The position numbers and the translations under genes are program-made. From Acidobacteriota bacterium (lineage in GTDB: Bacteria > Acidobacteriota > Blastocatellia > Pyrinomonadales > Pyrinomonadaceae): 64,000 nucleotides of DNA. This document shows, in pieces, positions 37,201 through 44,289 of this stretch. The stretch's first letter is position 1. Each line of letters opens with the position of its first letter. The notes under the pieces are model-generated. The model did no database searches and was not told where the DNA came from. It saw nothing but the letters and a program-made list of their open reading frames with translations. The stretch lies in NCBI GenBank assembly GCA_016700175.1, contig CP065003.1, forward strand, positions 1,746,001 through 1,810,000, given 5' to 3'.

Positions 37201-38332
37201 AGCCACAAACACGATCGGCGGCGTGTCGGTCACGTTCTCGGAGGTGACATCTCCAGGTATAACGAGCGTTGTCCCGATCGATCCCGGGTCCGCGGGCACT
37301 GCACCACAGGGATTTGTTCTCGCGAACAAGGCCTACTCGATCACCACCACCGCCGGGTTCACGCCGCCGGTCGATGTCTGCATCGAGGTTCCGGCTTCGG
37401 CGGCGTCGAACCAGACGGTTTTCGATTCCATAGGGGTCCTTCACGAGGAGAACGGAACGCTTGTCGACCGGACCACGGCCCGAAACTTCCAGACCCGGAC
37501 CGTATGCGGTTTGGCTGATTCTCTCGGGGCGTTCGTCCTGGCATACGCCGTCGATGCGAACGCGCCTTCGATCACGGGACTTGTGATCGATCAAGACGGA
37601 AATCCGCTTCCTGGTGTATCGATTCGCCTGACGGGCACTGAGGAGCGACTTCTCGAAACGGACATCGACGGCGGGTTCGAGTTCGTGAACCTTTCGGAAG
37701 GCGCGAACTACAGCCTTCAGCCGAAGAGGCTGGGTTATGTATTCGAGGAATACTCGCTCGATTTTCTCGGGGTTACCGGAGAGAACACGGCGGTATTCGC
37801 AGGGACCGAGTCATCGTTCAGCATCTCCGGCAGGGTCACCGACGGCGCGGGAACCGGAGTCGAGGGCGCATCCGTGGAGGTTTCCGGAAGTTCGGACCAG
37901 ATCGTGAACACCGATGCTGCAGGGAACTACGCGATAAGCGGCCTTCCCGGGGACGGGGGGTACGATATGTCCGCTTTCAAGCAGTTCTTCTCTTTCACTC
38001 CCGAGGCCTTCCGGATCGAAGCACTGCTTTCTGATGTCTCGCCCCTGGACTTCACTGAAGTCCCGGCGGCAGTCCCTGCGGCTATCAGCGGCCGCGTCAC
38101 GAACCTCGAAGGCGAAGCGGTCCCGTACGCCGCCGTCACGATCCTCGGACCGGACGGCGAGGTCAACATCCTTACGAATCCGTTCGGAAGGTTCCATTTC
38201 GGCCGCGCGGTGACGGGCGAGTCGTATCTGGTCAGCGTCAGGAGCGGCCGCTACGAGATCATCCCGGAATCGCAAGTCGTGACCGCCGCCGGCGATTTGC
38301 AGGAGATGAGCTTTGTGGCGATACCGAGGTAG
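31298..38332 (+). CDS. Giant composite secreted protein: strand-helix, beta-helix, TolB-like propeller and carboxypeptidase-regulatory domains
   Basis: I place the start at ATG 31298, six bases after GGTGGGA (ATG 31280 possible), giving 2344 residues with a signal peptide near 30-47 (VVALLGGQTANA). Visible in order: TRTWDGGGTTNNWSEAANWS and about three long internal repeats (LTGDTLVAEGEVRL twice, SFTLSGGTFxA, residues 100-720); a putative-Ig segment (PPDLVISPQNV) and two Big-1-like domains (about 845-1140); a right-handed beta-helix (IRGLAITAW..IRGNHVGTDTSG, 1140-1420); two carboxypeptidase-regulatory domains (1530-1705); a TolB/WD40-like propeller with DGS/SPDGT repeats (1709-1955); a ZU5-like domain (1971-2085); and three more regulatory-like domains. 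No enzyme motif or membrane anchor is clear. Probably exported, carbohydrate- or surface-binding; it follows the VCBS gene by 86 bases. Confidence 0.85.
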   Translation: MIYRVRTARYFRNGRAGVRSPFTNFAPLLLAKLIVVVALLGGQTANAATRTWDGGGTTNNWSEAANWSQDTVPVSNDLARFDGTSTKDAVVDVNFSIFNFETVAGYTGTITLPDGILLQTASGFTFGAGTFQGGTGVLDVNGSFTVSGGTFNAPSGQLLLGSFFFHNSGGTFNANGGTVIFDGATNTILVTSPETFNDLVFNVSATADLTGDTLVAEGEVRLMTGRIISGTVEARGNVVVDPTFGNARSSGAILHVVQPGTRTVTIPSGTRVPIIRLESANVTVEFGGVGTIRAEGIDLRSGTIRQGNADLLEEGVSTFAQSGGNYFSEAGNIEFQNFTQSGGEFLGGTGNMDVFSSFTLSGGTFHAVQGTTSVGSFFTHTAGGTFDANGGTWSFNGNQATVVATSPETFFNLRIDTVSDVNLTGDTLVAEGEVRLVRGRVQSGTIRAEANVVVEPTFASAHNSGGILHILQTDTRTIQLPPGTFLPGLLLEAPNVTVVSTGPGAIRFNGIELRSGAIEQGDADFLQSGITNTYLQSGGTYDTGKGDFDFFVFTKSSGDFLGGPGSITVGSTFTLSGGLFRSSQSTASFGFNFTQTGGTFDHNGGLVLFNGNSQFLDVPSTIDLNDVRHQATSVITIANGDTAFVNGDLELVTGGYNTGATSGFSARGNVTLAATYNGGNGNLTYSGSGPQTYTNLGGVHPFGTVTINKPSGVLTAATDMLLGPTQQLAITSGTLFLAEGSDLRSGAVTIGAAGKLASDSAATITLGGTVTNNGIVDLQGSGSGCPEADTILLRSTVDGTRRNWSGSGLFRISDVDVKDMGGVSPTTPAITVFSGTDSGNNNPNWTFDPTCPPDLVISPQNVDTTTGSQQQFTVNGGIPPYTFSIPVNASGASVNPSTGLYTAGNTAGVSDTVRVTDALGTFADATVNVVSGPASKLVFTTHPASRTAGLILVPAITVEVRDSADRRVPNASDQISLTFHTNPSGGILQGTVTKNAVGGVATFDNLRIDQAGSGYQLKASANGLTEAISNNFDIVPGPAVKIGFASQPSSVGAFESANPPFRVAVQDSLGNTVPTASDTITISIPNCILNGVPTRATASGVAEFQGVSFECIRTNATVAASSSQGRPLVESGPFQITRPEFTVTNANSEGPGSLDDALFKAGRLPGADRVVFNIPGPPPYVIRPVPTRNLTLQGGVDLDATTQPGYAGIPLVTIEGFGASGSGIGLDIWGDSTIRGLAITAWETGIRVYAGRAVIRGNHVGTDTSGTVSAGNRVGIELRSAGSIVGGTSASDANLISGNSDFGIFAPPAFIDSATTVIKGNRIGTDISGTQPLPNGSGIRIEERQMFEIGGREPGAGNLIAFNTLPGIELPSTQSSTLFPDTERIEIAGNSIHSNGGLGIDIGATGISANDPGDLDSGPNTQPNFPRITSAITDRGALRVSGTLNSRPSGIFELDFYSSPECDGSGFGEGGTYVGSLSIVTDNGGLASFAGTLPDVPAGQFLTATSTDVIGPRRNTSEFSRCVQVAERIVEISGRVADADGTPAAGTVLTVIEFHSSRRRQVTTDRLGNYSITGLTGGATYIVQPITPNHAHVPASRIYNPIAIDEVDQDFTVSRIRFTISGRVTLGSGVSQTPLSGALVEVLSGTSVVASRISSASGVYSFNDIVAGNYTVRVAKENYQFTPPSVPVTVSGDDLTVNFTGTEVIPSLGGRIVFSEGTAIRAVNPDGSALASLVTALDSGSDASLDGSKIVYVASSISGRSGSLIVAGSDGSSPRSLVDVSVSRKVNPVFSKDGAKIAFLRDNRINIINTDGTGLTEIPFPENNLITSVDFSPDGTQLVFARQWKLFIINSDGSGLQPLPVTEFANYPRWSPDGSRIVFWNSALRAIDPDGTNLVTLGSSVPSNERPAWSPDSSRIVFHRTGAAGQEPKQIVTISRDGTNISVVTDRPRAGNLAWTNATSQPTEPAASATNTIGGVSVTFSEVTSPGITSVVPIDPGSAGTAPQGFVLANKAYSITTTAGFTPPVDVCIEVPASAASNQTVFDSIGVLHEENGTLVDRTTARNFQTRTVCGLADSLGAFVLAYAVDANAPSITGLVIDQDGNPLPGVSIRLTGTEERLLETDIDGGFEFVNLSEGANYSLQPKRLGYVFEEYSLDFLGVTGENTAVFAGTESSFSISGRVTDGAGTGVEGASVEVSGSSDQIVNTDAAGNYAISGLPGDGGYDMSAFKQFFSFTPEAFRIEALLSDVSPLDFTEVPAAVPAAISGRVTNLEGEAVPYAAVTILGPDGEVNILTNPFGRFHFGRAVTGESYLVSVRSGRYEIIPESQVVTAAGDLQEMSFVAIPR

Positions 38333-38890
38333 GAGGAGATGAGAGATGAGTACTGAGAGTTGAGTAACGAGCGATCAGAACCCAGAGCGCATTAGACGGG
38401 CATAACAAGAAATGCAAATGAGGACGGAACGTACGTTGAAGCGGACCCCAAGGAGAGTCGCGAAGCGACGACCTGCATTTAGCCGTGGGCAAGCCCGGAG
38501 GGCGCAGCCCACGGACGAGCCGACATATATTTTGCGAGCCGCGTAGCGGCGGCACATTTGGCTCCGATGGCGCCGTTCATTGGTCAACGGCCATTGGGCA
38601 ATGATCATTGATCTAGAGGCTCGCTTCATGACAGTCGCGTTTCTGCCGGTGCTACAGACATTTGGCTCCTACGGAGCCGGAAATATCGGGAGGTGTCGCG
38701 TAGCTATTAACAGGAGGCACCGTTGGCGCCAGTTCATTGGGCAACGGCCATTGGACAATGATCACTGATCTGCCGGCACGCTCCCTGACGGTCGCGTTTC
38801 TGCCCGGATCGTGTCGCCGCGCGCGGTTCGCTGCACGCGGGACGCATGCGTTCCGTACTCAGTCCTCAGTCCTTTTCTCTCAGTCCTTTC
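38333..38890. repeat. 558-base gap built from dispersed palindromic repeats
   Basis: No gene is supported. Heptamer-like GAGATGAGTACTGAGAG opens the gap (38338-38385). 38455-38490 is a GTCGCGAAGCGACGACCTGC element followed by a hairpin (CCGTGGGC/GCCCACGG, 38483-38512). A CATTGG..CAACGGCCATTGG element starts at 38575 and again at 38732 (157-base offset), each followed about 45 bases later by the GACGGTCGCGTTTCTGCC element (second copy 38775-38804). 38652-38680 carries the CTACAGACATTTGGCTCC palindrome also at 4840-4868. CTCAGTCC heptamers (38853-38890) close it. Confidence 0.8.
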
Positions 38891-40690
38891 CTACTCCCCT
38901 CCGATCGGCCAGAACACGGGCACAAGCAGGATCGAGACGATAAAGACGACGATCGTCAGAACCGTCCCGATCTTCACGAAATCGAGGAAGCGGTAGCGTC
39001 CCGGGTTATAGACAAGAACGCAGGCCGGCTCGAGGGGTGTCATGAACGAGAAAGACGCAGCGTACGTGATGCCGATCGCGAATGTCCTCGGGTTCAAACC
39101 AAGCGCGAGCGCGGTCTTCACCGCTACCGGGAGCACGACCAGCGCCGCAGCCTGGTTGGACATAGGCTGGGTCAGGAAGACCGTGAGCAGGAAGAATCCC
39201 GCAAGGACCGCCGTCCCTCCGAACTGCCCGAAGTTCGTCTGCACAAGCCCGGCGAGAAACTGGTCGGTTCCCGTATTTTCCATCGCTACACCGAAACTCA
39301 TCATGCAGGCGATCATCACGAGCAGGCGGAAGTCGATCAGCGTGTAGAGCTCCGAATATCTGACCGTCTTCGTGCCCAGAAGAACAAGCACGCCTATCAG
39401 GACCGCGATCGCCAGAGGCACCTCGATCCCTGTAAAAAGCTTTGACAATGAAAGTCCCAGGAAGACTGCGAACGCCGTTATCGCCCATTTCCGCTTGCGA
39501 GTCCGGACAGTGCTCGCCGAGATGTCCTCGAGCAGGATCATCTCGTTCTTCACGACAAACGGCTCGATCCGCTTTAGCTTCCCCTGAACGAGCAGCACGT
39601 CGCCGAATCTTAGCTTTACGTCGCTCAGCTTGTTGAAGAACGTCTCGCCCGCGCGGTTGATGGCCAACACCGTCAGGTCGTGAGTCTGCTTGAACTGCAT
39701 CGTCGCCAGCGTGTGTCCGATCAGGTCCGAGTCCTTCATGACCAGCACCTCGAACAGTTCGACCTCGCCGCTTTCGAGCATGTCGTCGTTCAGTTCGAAG
39801 TCCGCCTTGATCTTGAGAGAAGCATCCTCCTTGATCCTAAGGAGATGATCGATCGAGCCTTCCACGATCAGGAGGTCATTTTCCCGTATCTTCTCTTCCG
39901 CATCCGGGATGATCTCGTCCTCTTCGCCTTCGCGTATGATCCCCAAAACGTTGAGGCTGAACTTCGCGCCGACATCCGATTCCGCTAGCGACTTTCCGAC
40001 TAGGCTCGAAGACGGCAGGACAAGCACCTCCGAAATGTATTCGCGAATGTTGTATTTCTGCGTGTACGATTCCTCGCCGCCCCGGCTCGGAAGCAGCCTC
40101 CGGCCGATGAACAGCATGTACACGAGCCCGAAAACCGCCGTGATGATCCCGACCGGCGTCAGCTCGAAAAGCGAGAATGGTTCATATCCGTACCGCTGGT
40201 AAGCGCCGCTGACGGCGAGGTTCGTAGAAGTTCCGATCAAAGTGGTGCTGCCGCCGAGGATCGCCCCAAACGCGAGCGGCATAAGAAGCTTGGAAGGCGG
40301 GATCTTCGCTTTCGCCGCGAGCCCCATAACTACGGGGACGAACATCGCCGTCGTCGTCGTGTTCTTCAATACAGCCGCCGAGAGCGCGGCGACGACCATG
40401 ATCAATCCTGTGAGAAAGAGCTCGTTGTCGCCGGCGACCCGGTAAAGCCTTCGGCCGATCAAATCGACGAGGCCCGTCTTGACGAGGCCGCCTGTCAGCA
40501 CAAACAGGCCCGCGATCGTTACGATGATGTCGTCGCCGAATCCCTGGACGCCCTGGCGGGCTGTCAGGACCCCGGTCAGGACCAGGCAGATCACGAGAAT
40601 TATCCCGACAACATCGACTGGGATCTTCTCGGTTGCGAAAAGAACCAGTGCGACGATAAGGAGGATCAGGACGATGACGATGGGCGACAT
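38891..40690 (-). CDS. SLC13-family permease with two central TrkA-C domains
   Basis: This 599-residue protein has about six hydrophobic segments at 1-195, a soluble middle of about 205-370 with two TrkA-C/RCK-C-like units (SSLVGKSLAESDVGAKFSLN...; SDLIGHTLATMQFKQTHDL), and about six more membrane segments to the C-terminus. NTTTTAMFVPVV and TLIGTSTNLAVSG in the first half and MSNQAAALVVLPVA in the second are the paired motifs of divalent-anion:Na+ symporters. The family carries sulfate, dicarboxylates or similar anions across the inner membrane; the substrate cannot be told. It is monocistronic on the minus strand between two repeat-rich gaps. Confidence 0.9.
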   Translation of the reverse strand: MSPIVIVLILLIVALVLFATEKIPVDVVGIILVICLVLTGVLTARQGVQGFGDDIIVTIAGLFVLTGGLVKTGLVDLIGRRLYRVAGDNELFLTGLIMVVAALSAAVLKNTTTTAMFVPVVMGLAAKAKIPPSKLLMPLAFGAILGGSTTLIGTSTNLAVSGAYQRYGYEPFSLFELTPVGIITAVFGLVYMLFIGRRLLPSRGGEESYTQKYNIREYISEVLVLPSSSLVGKSLAESDVGAKFSLNVLGIIREGEEDEIIPDAEEKIRENDLLIVEGSIDHLLRIKEDASLKIKADFELNDDMLESGEVELFEVLVMKDSDLIGHTLATMQFKQTHDLTVLAINRAGETFFNKLSDVKLRFGDVLLVQGKLKRIEPFVVKNEMILLEDISASTVRTRKRKWAITAFAVFLGLSLSKLFTGIEVPLAIAVLIGVLVLLGTKTVRYSELYTLIDFRLLVMIACMMSFGVAMENTGTDQFLAGLVQTNFGQFGGTAVLAGFFLLTVFLTQPMSNQAAALVVLPVAVKTALALGLNPRTFAIGITYAASFSFMTPLEPACVLVYNPGRYRFLDFVKIGTVLTIVVFIVSILLVPVFWPIGGE

Positions 40691-40849
40691 TCCGAGAATG
40701 ATACAGAAGGCGGGGATTTCTTGGAAGGCGAAAGGCCGGGTTGGAGAAAAGTGGAGAACTGCGGCCTTCTTTTAGGGGATCGGAATCCTATCCGGTCGTC
40801 GTTCTCTTGTGCTTTCCCGCATGAATCTACATCAGTTGCCCGGAAGAAC

Positions 40850-40912
40850 GCAGCGCAAAGCGCTGCTCTAAACGGCTATATTTCAACAGTTTAGAGCAGC
40901 GCTTCGCGCTGC
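40850..40912. repeat. Long perfect-arm inverted repeat of the GTTTAGAGCAGCGC family
   Basis: Arms 40850-40873 and 40889-40912 (24 bases each) pair around a 15-base loop, with only a small mismatch at the GCG.CGC tip. A third copy lies at 7817-7840. It sits between the stop of the ZnuD-like receptor gene and the start of the permease gene. There is no T-run, so it resembles a REP-type element rather than a standard terminator. Confidence 0.8.
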
Positions 40913-40942
40913 ATTAACACGACCTTCGCGCTGTGCCCGATG

Positions 40943-43288
40943 CTAGAAGAGTCTGACCGTGTAAGAAACCTTGAACCCTCGGCCCCTTTCGGGAACTATG
41001 TCCTTAAGGAAGTTGACGTGATTGCGGTAAAGCTTGTCGGTCAGGTTCTGACCGCCGAACGTGATTATGTGGGCAGTCTTGTCTACAACAAACGTGTACG
41101 AGCCGTTGATGTTGAATAGCGCATACCCATCCGTCGAAGTCTCCAATGGATAAACGTCGGATTCCCGGCCGCCAACGAACACGCCCTCGGGCCTAAGACT
41201 CAGCCCGCCGTAGCGAATGTCGACGCCTGCCCTGAATCTCGCGGGCGTTATCCTCGGAGGCGAAAAACCCAGGTCGGTCAGTTCAGCCTTCACGATGTCC
41301 GCGGCTACAAAGACGCCGAAATTGTCGTTCGCGTCAACTTCAAGCAAGGCGTCAGCGCCGTAATAACGCGCGTCGGACTGCGTAAAGAATGCGACTGGCA
41401 GACCGTCATCGATGTCGATGTTTCCGTCTTCATCTTCATCAAGCGGAGCCTGGTAAATGAAGTTGTCGATGTTGTTGTAGAAGAAGCTTCCGTTGAAACG
41501 CACGCGTCTTGAATTCTGTCTGAAGCTGAACTCGAAGCCGTTCGAACGCTCATTCTCGAGCGCAGTGTCGCCGATCTCGAATGTCACCGTACCGATATGC
41601 GGCCCGAAGTTGTATAGCTCTTCGAGGGCCGGAGAACGAAACGATGATGAGAAGCTCGCTATAAGAGCTCCGCCCTTCCAGGGTTCGAAACGCGCTCCGA
41701 TCGAGCCGGAAAAGCCCGTGAAATCAAGTTCCGGAAGCTCTGTGTTTACGGGTTTATAGTTGTTCGATTCGATCCTTCCTCCAAACTGAAGGGCCACCTT
41801 CTCGAAGCTGAGCTCCTGGAGCACGAAGCCCGCGAAATTGTTCTGCCTTACCCGTCCCTCGACCAGAGATTCAGCTCCGACGGTCTCGAACGAACGGCGG
41901 TAACCCTCAACACCGAACTGACCCGAGAGGTTCTTGTAGTTCTTCTGTCGAAGCACTCCCCTGTATGAGAACACGTCGTTTGTAAAGGTCGTTGCGACCT
42001 CGTCGTCACCATCCACGGACTCGATCTCCTCGTGTTGATAGTCAGTGAAGTCGACAGTGAAGGTGCCGGCAGTAATCGGTGAATTGATATCCCGGAAGCC
42101 GCCGCTAAAACGATAGTTGTTCCGCTGCATCTTGATATCGATCTCTTCATCCGGGATCGGAGGGAGTTGATCGGCGAAGATCGACTTCAGTTCGTCGATG
42201 TCCCACACACACTCCGGCCCCTTGCCCTCGTCCTTCTTTTTGCCGCCGCAATCTGCACCGCCATTGATTATGCTGAGGAGTTCTCTGGATTCGAATAGTG
42301 GCGCATAGGGGATTCCGTATCGTCTTCGATCAACCGAAACTGACGCACGGAAAAAGCCATTCTCCCCAAAGTACCCATACTTAGGGGCTACTCCCCAGGA
42401 TCGGCCGCCTGAATTCGGTATCTCGCCAAGCGGCGTCTCAAAATCACCCTCACGCGTGAAGTTTGCATCGAGATTGAAGAGGTTTTTACCGGATCCAGCC
42501 TCGATGCCGCCTGCAAGTCCGCCTTGTTTGTCGACCGACCCGGCAAAGCCCGTGAAGTAACCTCTGAAACCCTCGTGGGCCTCGTCCTCGTCATCAGACA
42601 CCGCGTTTACGACACCGCCGATAGCGTTGCTTCCGTAAAGGAGCGTGGCCGGCCCTTTTATGACTTCGATCCGCTCCAGCCCAAACGGCGAAATAGGTTC
42701 GCCGTGGTCTCCGGAGGTCGACCCAACGGACCCGTTTCGGATTCCGTCCTGGAGAATCAAGACCCGGTCACCTTCGAAACCTCGTATCGAGGGCCTCGAG
42801 GTGCCGGAGCTTCCGAAGGAACGGTTGCTCACGCCCGGTTCATTTCTGAGCGCGTCTCCGATGCCGATGCTCGCGTTCTTCGCTATATTCGTTGTCCCCA
42901 CCGAGTTGACCGAAGAAAATGACTCGTATACGGACTCTTCTTCGCCCGTTGCCGTGACCGTCACCTCAGCGGTTATCGACCGAAGGCTGATAACGAAATC
43001 CAGCGTCGCTCCACCGCTCAGCACGCGAATGGGCTGTGCCTTGTCAGCAAAGCCCTCGGTATGTGTGACGACCGTATAGCTTCCCGGTGGGACGTTCGTG
43101 AATTCGTACCTTCCGTTGTCGTCGGTTTCCGTACTCCGGTTGAGGCGCGTTATCTCGATACGAACTCCGGGGACCGGATCGCCCGTCACTTCCGCTGTGA
43201 CGGTTCCGGTTAGGGTCCCGGTCTGGGCCGCCGCGGAAACGGCGGCGATCAAAATTATGACTGCTGTCAAAAAGAGTGTCTTATTCAT
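40943..43288 (-). CDS. TonB-dependent receptor, ZnuD/haem-receptor-like
   Basis: From ATG 43288 (GGGGAA six bases upstream) the protein has 781 residues; the open frame upstream is not used. A signal peptide (about 1-22) is followed by a carboxypeptidase-regulatory-like domain (GTVTAEVTGDPVPGVRIEI, about 27-110), a plug with RGFEGDRVLILQDGIRNGS and RIEVIKGPATLLYGSNAIGG, and a 22-strand type barrel ending SYTVRLF. ELYNFGPHIGTVTFEIGDTA and FYNNIDNFIYQ, plus an Asp-rich loop (DEDEDGNIDIDDG), resemble ZnuD-type zinc/haem receptors, so metal or haem import energised by TonB is likely. A Cys-containing loop (NGGADCGGKKKDEGKG) is unusual. No Zur/Fur site was identified. Confidence 0.85.
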   Translation of the reverse strand: MNKTLFLTAVIILIAAVSAAAQTGTLTGTVTAEVTGDPVPGVRIEITRLNRSTETDDNGRYEFTNVPPGSYTVVTHTEGFADKAQPIRVLSGGATLDFVISLRSITAEVTVTATGEEESVYESFSSVNSVGTTNIAKNASIGIGDALRNEPGVSNRSFGSSGTSRPSIRGFEGDRVLILQDGIRNGSVGSTSGDHGEPISPFGLERIEVIKGPATLLYGSNAIGGVVNAVSDDEDEAHEGFRGYFTGFAGSVDKQGGLAGGIEAGSGKNLFNLDANFTREGDFETPLGEIPNSGGRSWGVAPKYGYFGENGFFRASVSVDRRRYGIPYAPLFESRELLSIINGGADCGGKKKDEGKGPECVWDIDELKSIFADQLPPIPDEEIDIKMQRNNYRFSGGFRDINSPITAGTFTVDFTDYQHEEIESVDGDDEVATTFTNDVFSYRGVLRQKNYKNLSGQFGVEGYRRSFETVGAESLVEGRVRQNNFAGFVLQELSFEKVALQFGGRIESNNYKPVNTELPELDFTGFSGSIGARFEPWKGGALIASFSSSFRSPALEELYNFGPHIGTVTFEIGDTALENERSNGFEFSFRQNSRRVRFNGSFFYNNIDNFIYQAPLDEDEDGNIDIDDGLPVAFFTQSDARYYGADALLEVDANDNFGVFVAADIVKAELTDLGFSPPRITPARFRAGVDIRYGGLSLRPEGVFVGGRESDVYPLETSTDGYALFNINGSYTFVVDKTAHIITFGGQNLTDKLYRNHVNFLKDIVPERGRGFKVSYTVRLF

Positions 43289-43503
43289 CGTTCGTTCCCC
43301 GTTCGCTCCCGGCGGCCCGGGCATCCCGGCCCGAATCGCCGCTTCTGCAAACCTATTGTTCCTTGCATTTAGTAGTTGAGACTCAAAAGATGGCACTATA
43401 GATCATTCTCACAACCGAACAAGCGAAATTCAATGAACTGCACGAACAGGCCAATGAACTGCGCATTCTAAGGGACGAAAGGAAAGGGCCGGCAGAAGAG
43501 ACC

Positions 43504-44268
43504 TTAAAGCCTTAGAAACCGGTCACGCAGGAGCTTCGACTGCGCGCGGCTGGCCTGGATCTTCTGGCCATTGGAGAGTTCGACCAGGTAGGAGCCTCCG
43601 GGCATTTGCGAGGCGGACCGTAGCATGGATATGTTGGCGAGGGCGCCTCTCGAAAGCTTTATGAAACGGTCTTCGCCAAGACGCGCCTCCAGGTCCTTCA
43701 GCCGGAAATTGATCAGGTACTTGCTGTGGTCCTTTGTCGTGAGATGGAGAAGTTCGCCGTCGGCGAGCACGCTGGCGATGTCTTCGACCCTTACCAGGGA
43801 GATCTCGTCCCCGTTCTTGACCGGAAGGAACTCAAGAGCGGGTTCCGACGCCCCCGCGGTCCTGCGGATCGCCTCGACCGCCTCCGTTCTCGCGCCGGAC
43901 TCGGAAAGCCTGCGCTCCGCGCGATTGATCGTCTGCGCGAGCCTCGCCGCCTCGACCGGTTTCAGAAGGTAGTCGACCGCGTTCAGCTCAAAGGCCTTGA
44001 TAGCGTGGTCGTCGAAAGCGGTCACGAAGGCGATCAGAGGGGTCTCCTCCGCGGTCAGGCTTCTTACGACCTCAAAGCCGGTCATCTCGGGCATCTCGAG
44101 GTCCAGAAGCACGAGGTCGGGCGATTTCGCACGTATCATCGTCAGCGCCTCGGCACCGTTCGCGGCCTCACCGACAATTTCAACTGCGGGAAAATCATCG
44201 AGGAGGTCCTTCAGGAAATCCCTTGCGTTCCGTTCGTCATCGGCGATAAGCGTTCTGATCCTTTCCAT
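43504..44268 (-). CDS. LytTR-type response regulator
   Basis: This 254-residue protein has a receiver domain at about 4-120, with acidic D10/D11, the phospho-acceptor D56 in LVLLDLEMPE and the conserved Lys in YLLKPVE. A LytTR DNA-binding domain follows at about 150-252 (FLPVKNGDEISLVRVEDIAS, then FIKLSRGALANISML). LytR/AlgR-type regulators bind direct repeats and often control cell-surface, virulence or peptidoglycan genes. It starts 21 bases after the histidine kinase gene, its obvious partner. Targets cannot be read from the window, though the downstream TonB receptor on the same strand (215-base gap) is a candidate. Confidence 0.93.
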   Translation of the reverse strand: MERIRTLIADDERNARDFLKDLLDDFPAVEIVGEAANGAEALTMIRAKSPDLVLLDLEMPEMTGFEVVRSLTAEETPLIAFVTAFDDHAIKAFELNAVDYLLKPVEAARLAQTINRAERRLSESGARTEAVEAIRRTAGASEPALEFLPVKNGDEISLVRVEDIASVLADGELLHLTTKDHSKYLINFRLKDLEARLGEDRFIKLSRGALANISMLRSASQMPGGSYLVELSNGQKIQASRAQSKLLRDRFLRL

Positions 44269-44289
44269 AATTAAAGTGCGACCTTACCT

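Noticed and set aside
43289..43503. Cobalamin or other riboswitch ahead of the ZnuD-like receptor
   Set aside because: I looked for the typical boxes and found only a GC-rich hairpin; nothing specific.
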